A DNA stretch of 64,000 bases from assembly GCF_013201685.1 (NCBI RefSeq), contig NZ_CP053844.1, positions 558,001 through 622,000 of the forward strand, written 5' to 3'. Positions 17,978 through 26,952 of the stretch are shown here, piece after piece. Each line of letters opens with the position of its first letter. The stretch's first letter is position 1. A program made the position numbers and the translations under genes. This DNA is from Campylobacter geochelonis (GTDB lineage: Bacteria; Campylobacterota; Campylobacteria; Campylobacterales; Campylobacteraceae). The notes beneath the pieces were generated by a model. It saw nothing but the letters and a program-made list of their open reading frames with translations. It made no database searches and was not told the origin of the DNA.

Positions 17978-18254
17978 GGTGGCTAAATTTGGACTTTTTG
18001 TGCTTTTGGTTTTGGCTTTTTTAGTAGGCGAAATCACCTATATAAAACAAAAAGAGCAAAATCTATACTCAAAACTAGAGCTTGTTAGGCTAACTGGTTT
18101 AAACAGTTTTGCTTTTTATATAAACACTCCTTACCTAAGACATCCGTATAACCACGATATCAGCGATGTTTTCTCGTATCATCCAGCATTTAGAGAAAGC
18201 GAAATGGGAAGTTTTATAAACTCAGGATATGAAAAGAGGTTTAAAAATGAATAA
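17970..18254 (+). CDS. Small single-pass membrane protein of the NosL/ABC operon
   Basis: No named family recognised. The 94-residue protein has one N-terminal membrane helix (AKFGLFVLLVLAFLVGEITYI) and a hydrophilic periplasmic tail with the conserved-looking stretch YINTPYLRHPYNHDISDVFSYHP, rich in His and aromatic residues. I chose GTG 17970 because GGAG stands 6 bases upstream; ATG 17958 is the alternative. It overlaps the NosL gene by 8 bases and the permease gene by 8, so it is translationally coupled to both and should be part of the same complex. A metal or partner-docking role is only a guess. Confidence 0.7.
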   Translation: MSRVAKFGLFVLLVLAFLVGEITYIKQKEQNLYSKLELVRLTGLNSFAFYINTPYLRHPYNHDISDVFSYHPAFRESEMGSFINSGYEKRFKNE

Positions 18255-19416
18255 TCTTTTTGAGTATACCCTAGCATCAATTATCAGGCATGGGTATAAG
18301 AATTTAGTTATCATAACGATATTTGGTTTTTTAGTTTGGCTTCTTTCAAGTGTGCTTTTTATAACAAATTCGTTAAATTACGAGTATAAAACTATCTCAA
18401 AAGAGTTTCCAGATATCTTGATACAAGAAAACTATGGTGGCAAAAGCTATCTTTTAAAAGCAGATGTGCTTGATAAATTTTGGCAAATTCCTGGAGTTTC
18501 ATCGATAGAGGGGCGAGTGTGGGGGCAGTATTATTTCGAGACTAAGAAAATTTATCTATCTATTTTTGGGGTTAAGAGTTTTGTTGATTACTATGAAAAA
18601 ACTATAAAAGATATCGCACAAACATTTCCAGAAAACAAAACGCCACCGCTGATGATAACTTCTAAAAGCGTTTATGAACTTTTAAAAAATGATATCAAAA
18701 TGTATGGAAGCGTGCCGTTTTTTACTCCAGATAACAACCTAATCAGTGTTAAAGCTGGTGGGGTTTTGAAATTTGATAACTCACTTGAAGATAACGATAT
18801 AATCTTGCTTGATGAGAGCGTAGCAAGGAAAATTCTAGGCATAAAAGATGGGTATTTTACAGATGCGATGATGAGGATAGCAAACCCAAATGAAGTGGAT
18901 TTTATAGCTGATAAAATTCATATAGCAAACCCAACGCTAAAGCTAACGACAAAAAGCCAAATGCTTAAAAACTATCAGTTTTTGTATGATTATAAAAGTG
19001 GTTGGTTTTTGATGATTTTAATAACCGCTTTTGTGACATTTGCTATCATTTTATATGATAAGGCAAGTGGGCTTAGAAGCGAAGAAAAGAAAGAAATCGG
19101 CATTTTAAAAGCTCTTGGCTGGGAGATTTCTCATATTATAAACTATAAGCTTATGGAGGCGTTGTTGTTATCGCTTTTTGCCTTTGTTATAGGCGTGGCG
19201 ATGGCGATATTTTTTGTCTATGTTTTAGAAGCACCTGGACTAAAGTATGTATTTAGCGGGTATTCTAGCCTAAAACAGCCTTTTGAACTTCCATTTGTAC
19301 TTGACTTTAAAAGCTTGATGATGATATTTTTCGCAACCATTCCGATATATGTAGCAGTGTGTATTATACCTTCATGGAAGATAGCAGTAGCAGACGCTGG
19401 CGAGGTGATAAGATGA
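18247..19416 (+). CDS. FtsX/MacB-type ABC permease
   Basis: Inner-membrane subunit of a MacB/LolE-like ABC system. An N-terminal membrane helix (about 20-44) is followed by a periplasmic domain of some 220 residues, then three helices in the last 140 residues, the standard FtsX arrangement. The coupling segment LRSEEKKEIGILKALGWEISHIIN between helices 2 and 3 is diagnostic. ATG 18247 (not 18229) is preceded by GAGGT. It pairs with the ATPase whose start overlaps its stop (ATGA). Such permeases do mechanical work on periplasmic partners rather than importing solutes; NosL upstream is the obvious candidate client. Confidence 0.88.
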   Translation: MNNLFEYTLASIIRHGYKNLVIITIFGFLVWLLSSVLFITNSLNYEYKTISKEFPDILIQENYGGKSYLLKADVLDKFWQIPGVSSIEGRVWGQYYFETKKIYLSIFGVKSFVDYYEKTIKDIAQTFPENKTPPLMITSKSVYELLKNDIKMYGSVPFFTPDNNLISVKAGGVLKFDNSLEDNDIILLDESVARKILGIKDGYFTDAMMRIANPNEVDFIADKIHIANPTLKLTTKSQMLKNYQFLYDYKSGWFLMILITAFVTFAIILYDKASGLRSEEKKEIGILKALGWEISHIINYKLMEALLLSLFAFVIGVAMAIFFVYVLEAPGLKYVFSGYSSLKQPFELPFVLDFKSLMMIFFATIPIYVAVCIIPSWKIAVADAGEVIR

Positions 19417-20072
19417 TAGAGTTAAAAAATATAACTAAGGTTTTTAACCAAAACACTCCACGCGAGTTTTGCGCTATAAAAGAGCTAAACTTTAGCGTGC
19501 AAGATAGAGATATCTTTTTTTTAAAAGGAGTTAGCGGAAGTGGCAAAAGCACGGTTTTAGCGTTAATCGCTGGGCTTTATAAACCAACTTTTGGAGAAAT
19601 TGTTATAAATGATATAAACATTTCTAAGCTATCTTTAAAATTTGCTTCTAAATTTAGAAGAGAAAATATAGGCATAATCTTTCAAAATTTTAACCTTATA
19701 CCAACTTTTAGCGTTTTTGATAACATACTTTTGCCAACCGTTCCAGATAAAAGCGATAAAAAGGAGTTTGCAAAGGAGCTTTTAGCTAAATTTGAACTCA
19801 CAAACAAAACGCAAACAATGGCTAAAAACCTCTCTGGTGGCGAGCAGCAAAGAGTTGCTATCATAAGAGCTTTGATAAACGAGCCATCTATCATACTTGC
19901 CGATGAGCCAACAGCAAATTTAGATAAAGCGCTTAGTCAAAAGCTGCTTGAGTATTTTTTAGATATGCAAAAAAGCGGTAAAACCGTGCTTATCTCAACG
20001 CACGACCCGTTTTTGTTAGAAAGCGACATAGCGACAAATGGCTTTGATATGAGAAAGGATAGTTTATGTTAA
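19413..20072 (+). CDS. LolD/MacB-type ABC ATPase
   Basis: 219-residue cytoplasmic ATPase. Walker A GVSGSGKST at about 37-45, Q-loop in IGIIFQNFNLIPTFSVFDNI, signature LSGGEQQRVAI, Walker B IILADEPTANLD, H-loop STHD. The sequence is of the LolD/FtsE/MacB clade that works with FtsX-type permeases. The start is the ATG overlapping the permease stop, since the 18 codons upstream duplicate permease coding sequence. It is followed without a gap by the polytopic protein gene. Confidence 0.93.
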   Translation: MIELKNITKVFNQNTPREFCAIKELNFSVQDRDIFFLKGVSGSGKSTVLALIAGLYKPTFGEIVINDINISKLSLKFASKFRRENIGIIFQNFNLIPTFSVFDNILLPTVPDKSDKKEFAKELLAKFELTNKTQTMAKNLSGGEQQRVAIIRALINEPSIILADEPTANLDKALSQKLLEYFLDMQKSGKTVLISTHDPFLLESDIATNGFDMRKDSLC

Positions 20073-21025
20073 TGTTATCGCCTTTTATCATAACGCTTTT
20101 GATAGTTGAGGGAGTTGTGATATTTTTTGGGACAATCGCATTTTTCTTTTCATTTATCATCGCTAAAAAATATGATGAAAACATCTCCACAAGCTATCAG
20201 TATGAGCTAAGCAAACAAGGCTATCTAGTATCTACAATCATATCTTTTATACTCATGGTTAAAATTCCGCTCTTTTTGTTTTTTGTTTGGACTATGGATA
20301 GCATTTCATCTCTTGTGCCTGGAGCGATGTGTGCTGTTGGTATCGTAGATGCCACGCCTGAGGGAATTTATATGCTTGTTTTAAAGATATTCAATCTCTT
20401 TTTATTAAGCGGATGGTTGCTTGTAAATCACGAAGATGGCAAAACTATAAATTCTAAATTTTTAAAGACTAAATTTAAGCTTTTTATACCTATTTATATA
20501 CTTTTGTTGGCTGAATTTATCTTAGAATTTAGCCATTTTTCTGGGATTAGGGTTGATACTGCTGTGCTTTGTTGTAGCGATATCTTTGCTGCTAGTAGTA
20601 TTGATAAGGTTGCTTTTTGGCATACGAATGGCTTTATTTTAGGGCTTTTTTACGCTTTTTTTATACTAAATTTTATATGGGCGTATTTTAAGGTAGATAT
20701 CTTGCTTGGTATGTTTAGCCTAAGTTTTATGCTAATTAGCATTTATGCAATTATCCGCTTTTTCTCGCCTTATATTTATGAACTTCCTACGCATAAATGC
20801 CCGTTTTGTATGCTTCAAGCTGATTATGGGTATGTTGGGTATCTGATTTATGCGCTTATCTTTATAGGGACGATTCCTGGGTTTTTTGTCTTTATAATGG
20901 AGCTTTTGGATGTGAAAATTCCAAACTACTGGTATAGAGTTTCTATGGTTGCAAACTCGGCTTTAGTGGCGGTTTTAAGCTACTATCCGATGAGTTATTA
21001 TATAAAACATGGAGTTTGGTTATAA
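20066..21025 (+). CDS. Polytopic membrane protein with CPFC and CC motifs, NosL operon
   Basis: No family I can name. The 319 residues contain about eight membrane helices. Conserved-looking cysteines lie at helix edges: VPGAMCAVGI (about 90), VLCCSDIF (about 168) and THKCPFCMLQADYG (about 247), with a His-rich turn NGF/WHTNG near 187. The CPFC motif next to a helix recalls VKOR or DsbB-type thiol oxidoreductases, so electron or copper handling for the NosL protein is plausible but inferred. It starts at ATG 20066 behind AAGGA, overlapping the ATPase stop, and ends the operon at a bidirectional terminator. Confidence 0.65.
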   Translation: MLMLSPFIITLLIVEGVVIFFGTIAFFFSFIIAKKYDENISTSYQYELSKQGYLVSTIISFILMVKIPLFLFFVWTMDSISSLVPGAMCAVGIVDATPEGIYMLVLKIFNLFLLSGWLLVNHEDGKTINSKFLKTKFKLFIPIYILLLAEFILEFSHFSGIRVDTAVLCCSDIFAASSIDKVAFWHTNGFILGLFYAFFILNFIWAYFKVDILLGMFSLSFMLISIYAIIRFFSPYIYELPTHKCPFCMLQADYGYVGYLIYALIFIGTIPGFFVFIMELLDVKIPNYWYRVSMVANSALVAVLSYYPMSYYIKHGVWL

Positions 21026-21029
21026 AGCT

Positions 21030-21055
21030 AAAAAGCAGACTTTTATCTGCTTTTT
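21030..21055. terminator. Bidirectional terminator between convergent operons
   Basis: AAAAAGCAGA (21030-21039) pairs with TCTGCTTTTT (21046-21055) with a 6-base loop. It has A and T runs on the outside and so can serve both the NosL operon and pycB/oadA. Confidence 0.9.
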
Positions 21056-21064
21056 AGGCTAAAT

Positions 21065-22858
21065 TTAAAGTCTGACTAAAACTTGTCCAGTCTCTACAGT
21101 ATCTCCTTGAGATACTAAAACTTCGCTTATAGTGCCATCATTTGGAGATACGACTTCGATTTCCATTTTCATAGCTTCAAGCACTACTACTACTTGATTT
21201 TTCTTAACATTCTCACCTGGTTTTACTAAAATTTTAAACACAGAAGCAGAAAGTCCAGCAGCTATATCTGAGCTAGAAGTAGCTGTGTTTATAGCTGGTT
21301 TAGATGAGTTCTCATCTGCTGGTTGGATATCTTTTAGCTCGATATTTGAGTTATGTCCAACTGCTACTTGAACGTTGTATTTTTGTCCATTTACAACTAC
21401 AGTATAAGCGCCAGAGTCTTTTTGTGGGGCTTTTGTTTTGTTTGATTCTTGAGCACCTTTTCTAACCATAACTTTGCCATCGCCTTTTAAGTAAGCGATA
21501 CCTTTTTCCTTACACGCTAGGGCGATGAAGATGTTTTCTTCGCTTGTTTCGATTCCCTCTTTTTCAAGAATTTCTTTTGCGTATTTTACAGACTTTTTCT
21601 CATCCTCATCAGCTATATCAATCGCAGGTCTTGTAGTAGGCTCTAAATTTAGCTGTTTTCTTGCAAGTTCGATAATCTCTTCGTTTGGTTTAACTGGAGT
21701 TTTTCCAAAGTATCCAAGCACCATCTTGCCATATCCATCAGCTATCTTTTTCCATGCTCCAAACATCACGTTGTTAAATGCTTGTTGGAAGTAAAACTGA
21801 CTAACAGGAGTTACGCTCGTGCCATATCCGCCTTTTTCGACAACTTCACGCATAGCTTTGATAACTTCTGGGAATTTATCAAGTATGTTGTTATCTCTCA
21901 TCATCTGAGTGTTTGCAGTTAGCGCACCTCCTGGCATAGGAGAAAATGGTATAAGTGGGCTAACTTGAGTTGCTTCTGGCGGCATAAAGTAGTCTTTTAA
22001 ACAATCATTTAAAACCTCTTCATACTTTAAAATTCGCTCAACATCAAGCCCACCAAGGTCATATCCTTTGCCTTTAACCGCATGAAGCATTGTTAAGATA
22101 TCTGGTTGGCTTGTTCCACCACTTACTGGATGAGCTGCAAGGTCGATTCCATCAACACCAGCCTCAAGTGCTGCTAGATAACAAGCTACGCTAACTCCAG
22201 CAGTTTCGTGAGTGTGAAGTCTGATGTGAGTGTCTTGTGGTAAGAGTTTTCTAGCCATTTTTATAGTTTGATACACTTTTTCAGGGCTACTTGTGCCACT
22301 TGCATCTTTAAAACAAACACTACTATATGGAATTCCACTATCTAAAATTTCTCTTAAGGTCTTCTCATAAAATGCCGCATCATGCGCTCCAACACATCCA
22401 GGAGGTAAATCCATCATAGTAACAACCACTTCGTGATTTAGCCCATGAGCCGCTATGCGTTCGCCACTGTATTTTAAATTTTCAACATCATTTAACGCAT
22501 CAAAATTTCTAATCGTTGTTGTTGAGTGTTTTTTAAAGAGTTTTGCGTGTAAATCTACGATTTCTTTACTTCCAGTATCTAGTGTGACTGTATTTACGCC
22601 ACGAGATAGGGTTTGTAAATTTGCATTTTCACCAGCGGCCTCGCGAAACCTATCCATCATAACAAAAGCATCTTCGTTTAGATAAAAATATAGGCTTTGA
22701 AACCTTGCTCCACCGCCAAACTCAAAGTGAGTTATACCCGCATCTTTCGCCGCGCTAACCGCGGGAAGAAAGTCATCCATAAGCACTCTTGCGCCAAAAA
22801 CGGACTGAAATCCATCTCTAAAAGTGGTGTCCATTATATCTATAAATTTCTTTGACAT
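21065..22858 (-). CDS. pycB: Pyruvate carboxylase subunit B / oxaloacetate decarboxylase alpha subunit
   Basis: 597-residue biotin-dependent carboxyltransferase interconverting pyruvate and oxaloacetate. The N-terminal 470 residues are the HMGL-like carboxyltransferase (DTTFRDGFQSVFG with a metal-binding Asp, CFKDASGTSSPEK with the carbamylated-type Lys region, LHTHETAG metal-binding His pair). A Ser/Ala/Pro-rich linker follows, then a biotinyl domain with EAMKMEIEV near 564, where the Lys is biotinylated. In Campylobacter this protein is usually the B subunit of two-subunit pyruvate carboxylase, but the OadG-like gene overlapping its start argues for a membrane-linked decarboxylase arrangement. 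No biotin carboxylase or OadB gene is in the window. Confidence 0.88.
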   Translation of the reverse strand: MSKKFIDIMDTTFRDGFQSVFGARVLMDDFLPAVSAAKDAGITHFEFGGGARFQSLYFYLNEDAFVMMDRFREAAGENANLQTLSRGVNTVTLDTGSKEIVDLHAKLFKKHSTTTIRNFDALNDVENLKYSGERIAAHGLNHEVVVTMMDLPPGCVGAHDAAFYEKTLREILDSGIPYSSVCFKDASGTSSPEKVYQTIKMARKLLPQDTHIRLHTHETAGVSVACYLAALEAGVDGIDLAAHPVSGGTSQPDILTMLHAVKGKGYDLGGLDVERILKYEEVLNDCLKDYFMPPEATQVSPLIPFSPMPGGALTANTQMMRDNNILDKFPEVIKAMREVVEKGGYGTSVTPVSQFYFQQAFNNVMFGAWKKIADGYGKMVLGYFGKTPVKPNEEIIELARKQLNLEPTTRPAIDIADEDEKKSVKYAKEILEKEGIETSEENIFIALACKEKGIAYLKGDGKVMVRKGAQESNKTKAPQKDSGAYTVVVNGQKYNVQVAVGHNSNIELKDIQPADENSSKPAINTATSSSDIAAGLSASVFKILVKPGENVKKNQVVVVLEAMKMEIEVVSPNDGTISEVLVSQGDTVETGQVLVRL

Positions 22859-23064
22859 TATCTACCTTTTTTTGAAATTTTAAAGTGTTTAATAGCTGAA
22901 ATGATTACAGCAACTGGGTTATCTAATCTCTTTTTATATACGAATTTTAAGTGTGAATTTTGTGTTTGCAAGATAAATCTAGTTGCGCAAAAGTGTGTTA
23001 AATTTAGCATAATCACTACTAAAGTAAAAAGCAAAAACGCAGCACATGTTACGTTTAAAAACAT
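22858..23064 (-). CDS. OadG-like small membrane protein
   Basis: 68 residues: one membrane helix (MFLNVTCAAFLLFTLVVIML) followed by a basic tail ending NPVAVIISAIKHFKIS, which resembles the C terminus of the gamma subunit of sodium-pumping oxaloacetate decarboxylases (PxxVAVISAAIHxY). I chose ATG 23064, preceded by AAGGTG at 7 bases, over the upstream in-frame start at 23124 because the helix begins there. Its stop overlaps the start of the alpha/B-subunit gene (TAATG). The match is short, so assignment to OadG is moderate. Confidence 0.6.
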   Translation of the reverse strand: MFLNVTCAAFLLFTLVVIMLNLTHFCATRFILQTQNSHLKFVYKKRLDNPVAVIISAIKHFKISKKGR

Positions 23065-23338
23065 GACTTGACACCTTTGGCTATAAGATTTATCAATAAA
23101 GCTCCTTTGATTTTGAGTAATCATAAAAAATTCTAACTAAATTTTGCATTAAATAAGCTGAAAAAAATGTCATATATCTAAAATTTACACAAACAAATTT
23201 TTAGGTGTGTAAATTTGTATAAATTTATGTGAATTTAGGCTTAATTTTAAATTCGCAACAAAATTGTAACCAGCTTTTAAGAGAATAATGAATAAAATTC
23301 GAGACTAAATTTAAAACAATTCGCAAAAAGGATTTTTC

Positions 23339-24688
23339 ATGCAAGAGAAGCATTATGAAGTTGCAGTCATTGGAGGTGGCATAAGTGGCACTGCGCTTAT
23401 GTATGAGTTGGCTAGATACACAGATATCACTAAAATCGCACTAGTAGAAAAATACGAGGGGCTGGCTACTTTAAACACAAAAGCAACTGCAAATTCTCAA
23501 ACTATCCATTCAGGCGATATTGAGACAAACTACACTTACGAAAAAGCTAAAAAAGTCAAACCAACAGCAGATATGATAGTAAACTACGGACTAATGCACG
23601 GCTATGAAAATAAATTTTTATTTCAAGGTCAAAAAATGGCGATGGGCGTAGGAGATAAAGAGGTTGAGTTTATAAAACAACGATATGAAGAGTTTAAAAC
23701 ACTTTATCCATACTTAGAACTTTTTGATAAAGAGAAGTTAAAGGAGATTGAGCCACGAATTATCTTTAAAGAAGATGGCACTCCAAGAGAAGAAGATATC
23801 GTTGCTATGGGTTGTAGAAGCGGAGTTTATACGACTATAGACTTTGGCGCTATGGCTGTATCTTTAGCGCAAAATGCGCAAAATGAACCAAACAAAACTT
23901 GTGATGTGTTTTTTAACACAGAAGTTTTAGGTATAGAAAAAGTTGGAGAAAAATTTTACTTAAAAACAGAAAATAAAGTAGCTATTAGTGCTGATTTTGT
24001 TGTAGTAAATGCTGGAGCTCACTCTCTTTGGTTAGCCCATAGAATGGGATATGGAAAGGATATGGGTTGTCTTTCGATGGCAGGAAGTTTTTATCTAACT
24101 AAACAAAAACTTTTAAATGGCAAGGTTTACATGGTTCAAAACCCAAAACTCCCATTTGCCGCACTTCATGGAGATCCTGATATCATGGCTGATGGTTGCA
24201 CTCGCTTTGGGCCAACAGCGCTTCCTTTACCAAAACTAGAGAGATATCATGGACTAAAAAGCTTTCCAGAGTATCTAAAGACTTTGAATTTTAGTGGCGA
24301 GATAGTTGGTATTTTTTGGGATTTGTTAAAAGATAGCGAGATTAGAAACTATCTTTTTAGAAATATTTTGTTTGAGATTCCGGGTATAAATGTTGATTTG
24401 TTTGTAAAAGATGCTAGAAAAATCATACCATCTTTAAAAAGCGAGGATATATATTTTGCTAAAGGATTTGGTGGGGTTAGACCTCAAGTTTTAGATAAAA
24501 CAAACAAAAAACTTATGCTAGGAGAAGCATCTATCAACCCAGGAACTGGCATTATCTTTAATATGACTCCAAGTCCAGGTGCTACAAGTTGCTTTGGAAA
24601 TGCGTTAAGAGATGTAAAAACAGTGTGCGAATATATAGGAAAAACATTTGATGAAACTAAATTTAACGCAGAGCTACTTAAAATATGA
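23339..24688 (+). CDS. mqo: FAD-dependent malate:quinone oxidoreductase
   Basis: Peripheral membrane flavoprotein oxidising malate to oxaloacetate and passing electrons to menaquinone; epsilonproteobacteria use it for this step of the citric acid cycle. The Rossmann FAD motif VAVIGGGISGTALMYELAR sits at residues 9-27, followed by VEKYEGLATLNTKATANSQTIHSGDIETNY, which is typical of this epsilonproteobacterial type and not of the longer E. coli Mqo. The C-terminal FAD segment is AKGFGGVRPQ, then PGTGIIFNMTPSPGATSCFGNA. At 449 residues it has normal length. Another FAD oxidase of the L-2-hydroxyglutarate family cannot be excluded by eye. The downstream methyltransferase overlaps its stop. Confidence 0.8.
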   Translation: MQEKHYEVAVIGGGISGTALMYELARYTDITKIALVEKYEGLATLNTKATANSQTIHSGDIETNYTYEKAKKVKPTADMIVNYGLMHGYENKFLFQGQKMAMGVGDKEVEFIKQRYEEFKTLYPYLELFDKEKLKEIEPRIIFKEDGTPREEDIVAMGCRSGVYTTIDFGAMAVSLAQNAQNEPNKTCDVFFNTEVLGIEKVGEKFYLKTENKVAISADFVVVNAGAHSLWLAHRMGYGKDMGCLSMAGSFYLTKQKLLNGKVYMVQNPKLPFAALHGDPDIMADGCTRFGPTALPLPKLERYHGLKSFPEYLKTLNFSGEIVGIFWDLLKDSEIRNYLFRNILFEIPGINVDLFVKDARKIIPSLKSEDIYFAKGFGGVRPQVLDKTNKKLMLGEASINPGTGIIFNMTPSPGATSCFGNALRDVKTVCEYIGKTFDETKFNAELLKI

Positions 24689-25383
24689 CATCGCTTGATT
24701 TTTACGCAAAAATTGAGTCTATTATAGGGCTAAATGAAGCTTGCGATAGACTCTATGAGATTTTTTTAGATGAGATTTCAAGCTTAAAATTTAGCGGTTT
24801 TAAAGCACTTGACTTTGGTTGTGGAAACGGAAATTTCGCTCTTAAACTAGCAAAGCAATTTAGCGTTATAGGCATAGATAAAAGCGCTGATATGGTAGCT
24901 CAAGCTTGCAAAAAAGGCGTTGATGCAAGGTGCGTTAGCTTAGATGAGATTAATGAAAAATTTGATTTAATCACCGCTAGTTTTGATGTTTTAAACTATA
25001 TGGATAAAGCTGAATTAAAAGAATTTTTATCAAAAATTCCAAATATCTTAAACGATAACGGATACTTTATATTTGATATCAATACCAAATTTGGCTTTAG
25101 CGATATCGCAAATGGGCTGCTTTACGAAAGCGATGAAAATCAAAATCACCTTATAATAGATGCGAAATTTGATGGAAACTGCCTAGAAACACAGATGATA
25201 CTTTTTGAAAAAAGTGGTGATAAATTTGCTAAATTTCAAAATCGCATCATTCAGTTTTATCACAAAAAAGATGAGATTAAAAAGCTTTTAAATTTAAAGC
25301 TATATAGGGTAAAAGAGCTAAATTTATATAGCGATACAAAAGCCGATAAACTACTTTTTGTTTTTAAAAAAGTAGCCAAATAG
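24685..25383 (+). CDS. Class I SAM-dependent methyltransferase
   Basis: 232-residue cytoplasmic methyltransferase. The SAM-binding motif I is LDFGCGNGNFALKLAKQF at about 44-61, the acidic post-I loop is IGIDKSADMV, and motif II/IV is FDLITASFDVLNYM. The substrate is not evident; this subfamily is near UbiE/BioC-type enzymes but has no distinguishing feature that I can see. The ATG overlaps the mqo stop (ATGA), so the two are coupled. Confidence 0.85.
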   Translation: MTSLDFYAKIESIIGLNEACDRLYEIFLDEISSLKFSGFKALDFGCGNGNFALKLAKQFSVIGIDKSADMVAQACKKGVDARCVSLDEINEKFDLITASFDVLNYMDKAELKEFLSKIPNILNDNGYFIFDINTKFGFSDIANGLLYESDENQNHLIIDAKFDGNCLETQMILFEKSGDKFAKFQNRIIQFYHKKDEIKKLLNLKLYRVKELNLYSDTKADKLLFVFKKVAK

Positions 25384-25428
25384 TTATTGTTTTTTAGGTA
25401 AAATTACAAAAAATAAAAAGGAAAATAT

Positions 25429-26871
25429 ATGATAAAAAAAACAAAGATTTTAGCCACCATAGGACCAGCAAGCGATAAAGAAGAAGTTATAGAAAACTTA
25501 GTTCTAGCAGGAGTTAATGCTTTTCGTATGAACTTTAGCCATGGAGATCACGCATATCACAAGTCAAATTTAGATAAAATCAGAAATATAGAAGCAAAGA
25601 AAGGCATTAGAATCGGCGTTTTTCAAGATATCAGCGGACCAAAAGTCAGAGTTGGCAAGCTTGATGGTATGTTTGAGCTACACTCTGGCGATAAACTTAT
25701 CTTTGTAAAAGAAAAAATCGATGGTGAGCAAATCGATGAAAAAACATATAAAATTTGCATAAACCACCCAGAAATTCTATCTTTGATAAAAGAGGGCGAG
25801 TATATTTATCTGTGCGATGGAAGTATCCGCGCTAAGGTAGTTTTTGCAAGCGGGGATAGCGTTGAAGCTGTGCTTGAAAATAGTGGAATTCTTACTTCAA
25901 ACAAGGGTGTAAATTTCCCAAATACAAAGATAAATATCGATGTCATCACTCAAAAAGATATGAAAGACTTAGAGTGGGGCGCTAAAAATGGAGTAAATTT
26001 TGTCGCTGTATCGTTCGTGCAACACGCAAATGATGTTTTAAGAGTTAGAGAAATTTTAAAAGGCTTTAACAGCACTGCTAAAATTTATGCTAAAATCGAG
26101 AAGTTTGACGCGGTTGAAAATATCGATGAGATTATCGCAGTAAGTGATGGTATCATGGTTGCAAGAGGGGATTTAGGCATAGAAGTGCCATACTATGAAG
26201 TGCCAAATATCCAAAAAATGATAATCAAAAAAGCAAACGAACAAGCCAAGCCAGTCATCACAGCAACTCAAATGATGCTTTCGATGACTCAAAATGACCG
26301 TGCGACAAGAGCTGAGATTAGCGATGTGGCAAATGCGGTTTTAGATGGAACAGACGCAGTTATGCTAAGTGAGGAAAGCGCTGTTGGAAAAGATCCAGTC
26401 GCGGTTGTTAAGGCTATGACTAGCACCATAATAGAGGTTGAAAAAATATATCCGTATAATAAATTTGATAATTATGAGTTTTACGATGAAACCGATATGG
26501 TCGCATCTAGTAGTTGCTTGCTTGCAACTAGACTTAAGGCTAAAGGGATTTTATCTATCACTGGCTCTGGAAAATCAGCGATAAAAATGGCAAGAAGTAG
26601 AACTGATATCAAAATTCTAGCTATCGCCCACGATGAGCAAACAGCTCACTCGCTAACCCTTGCGTGGGGCGTTATACCAGTTTTGGTAAAACCAAAAAAT
26701 GCGGTAACCTTGCTTGTGTCTGATATCATAAAAGATCTGTATAACAAAGGCGCTATAAGTGATGAACTAACTTACGTTATCACAGCGGGCTTTCCAACGG
26801 GCGTTGCAGGAAGCACAAACTATATAAGAATTCTCAAAAAAGATCAAATTCGCTACTATCTTGATATATAA
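25429..26871 (+). CDS. pyk: Pyruvate kinase
   Basis: Catalyses PEP plus ADP to pyruvate plus ATP. The N-terminal KTKILATIGPASD, NFSHGDH, the catalytic EKFDAVENIDEII and DGIMVARGDLGIEVP segments, and ITATQMMLSM are all intact. 480 residues is the usual bacterial length, and the C-terminal allosteric domain is present. A TAAAAT -10 element near 25399 and AAGGAAAATAT precede the ATG. A symmetric terminator follows. In campylobacters the enzyme is thought to work on pools fed by PEP carboxykinase, which is also encoded here. Confidence 0.97.
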   Translation: MIKKTKILATIGPASDKEEVIENLVLAGVNAFRMNFSHGDHAYHKSNLDKIRNIEAKKGIRIGVFQDISGPKVRVGKLDGMFELHSGDKLIFVKEKIDGEQIDEKTYKICINHPEILSLIKEGEYIYLCDGSIRAKVVFASGDSVEAVLENSGILTSNKGVNFPNTKINIDVITQKDMKDLEWGAKNGVNFVAVSFVQHANDVLRVREILKGFNSTAKIYAKIEKFDAVENIDEIIAVSDGIMVARGDLGIEVPYYEVPNIQKMIIKKANEQAKPVITATQMMLSMTQNDRATRAEISDVANAVLDGTDAVMLSEESAVGKDPVAVVKAMTSTIIEVEKIYPYNKFDNYEFYDETDMVASSSCLLATRLKAKGILSITGSGKSAIKMARSRTDIKILAIAHDEQTAHSLTLAWGVIPVLVKPKNAVTLLVSDIIKDLYNKGAISDELTYVITAGFPTGVAGSTNYIRILKKDQIRYYLDI

Positions 26872-26879
26872 TCTACAAA

Positions 26880-26910
26880 AACCACCTAAATTTAAACGAT
26901 TTAGGTGGTT
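26880..26910 (+). terminator. Terminator after pyk
   Basis: Perfect 12-bp stem AACCACCTAAAT (26880-26891) with 26899-26910 and a 7-base loop, followed by AAATTTT. Confidence 0.8.
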
Positions 26911-26952
26911 AAATTTTAAAATTTATACTAAATTTTTGCATAAGAGGAAAGT

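Noticed and set aside
18229-18246. Upstream start for the FtsX permease
   Set aside because: The six extra codons overlap the preceding gene and lack a ribosome binding site; ATG 18247 has GAGGT in front.
16892-21025. A nitrous oxide reductase (nos) operon
   Set aside because: Only NosL is shared; no NosZ, NosD, NosF or NosY is present, and the ABC permease is of FtsX type.
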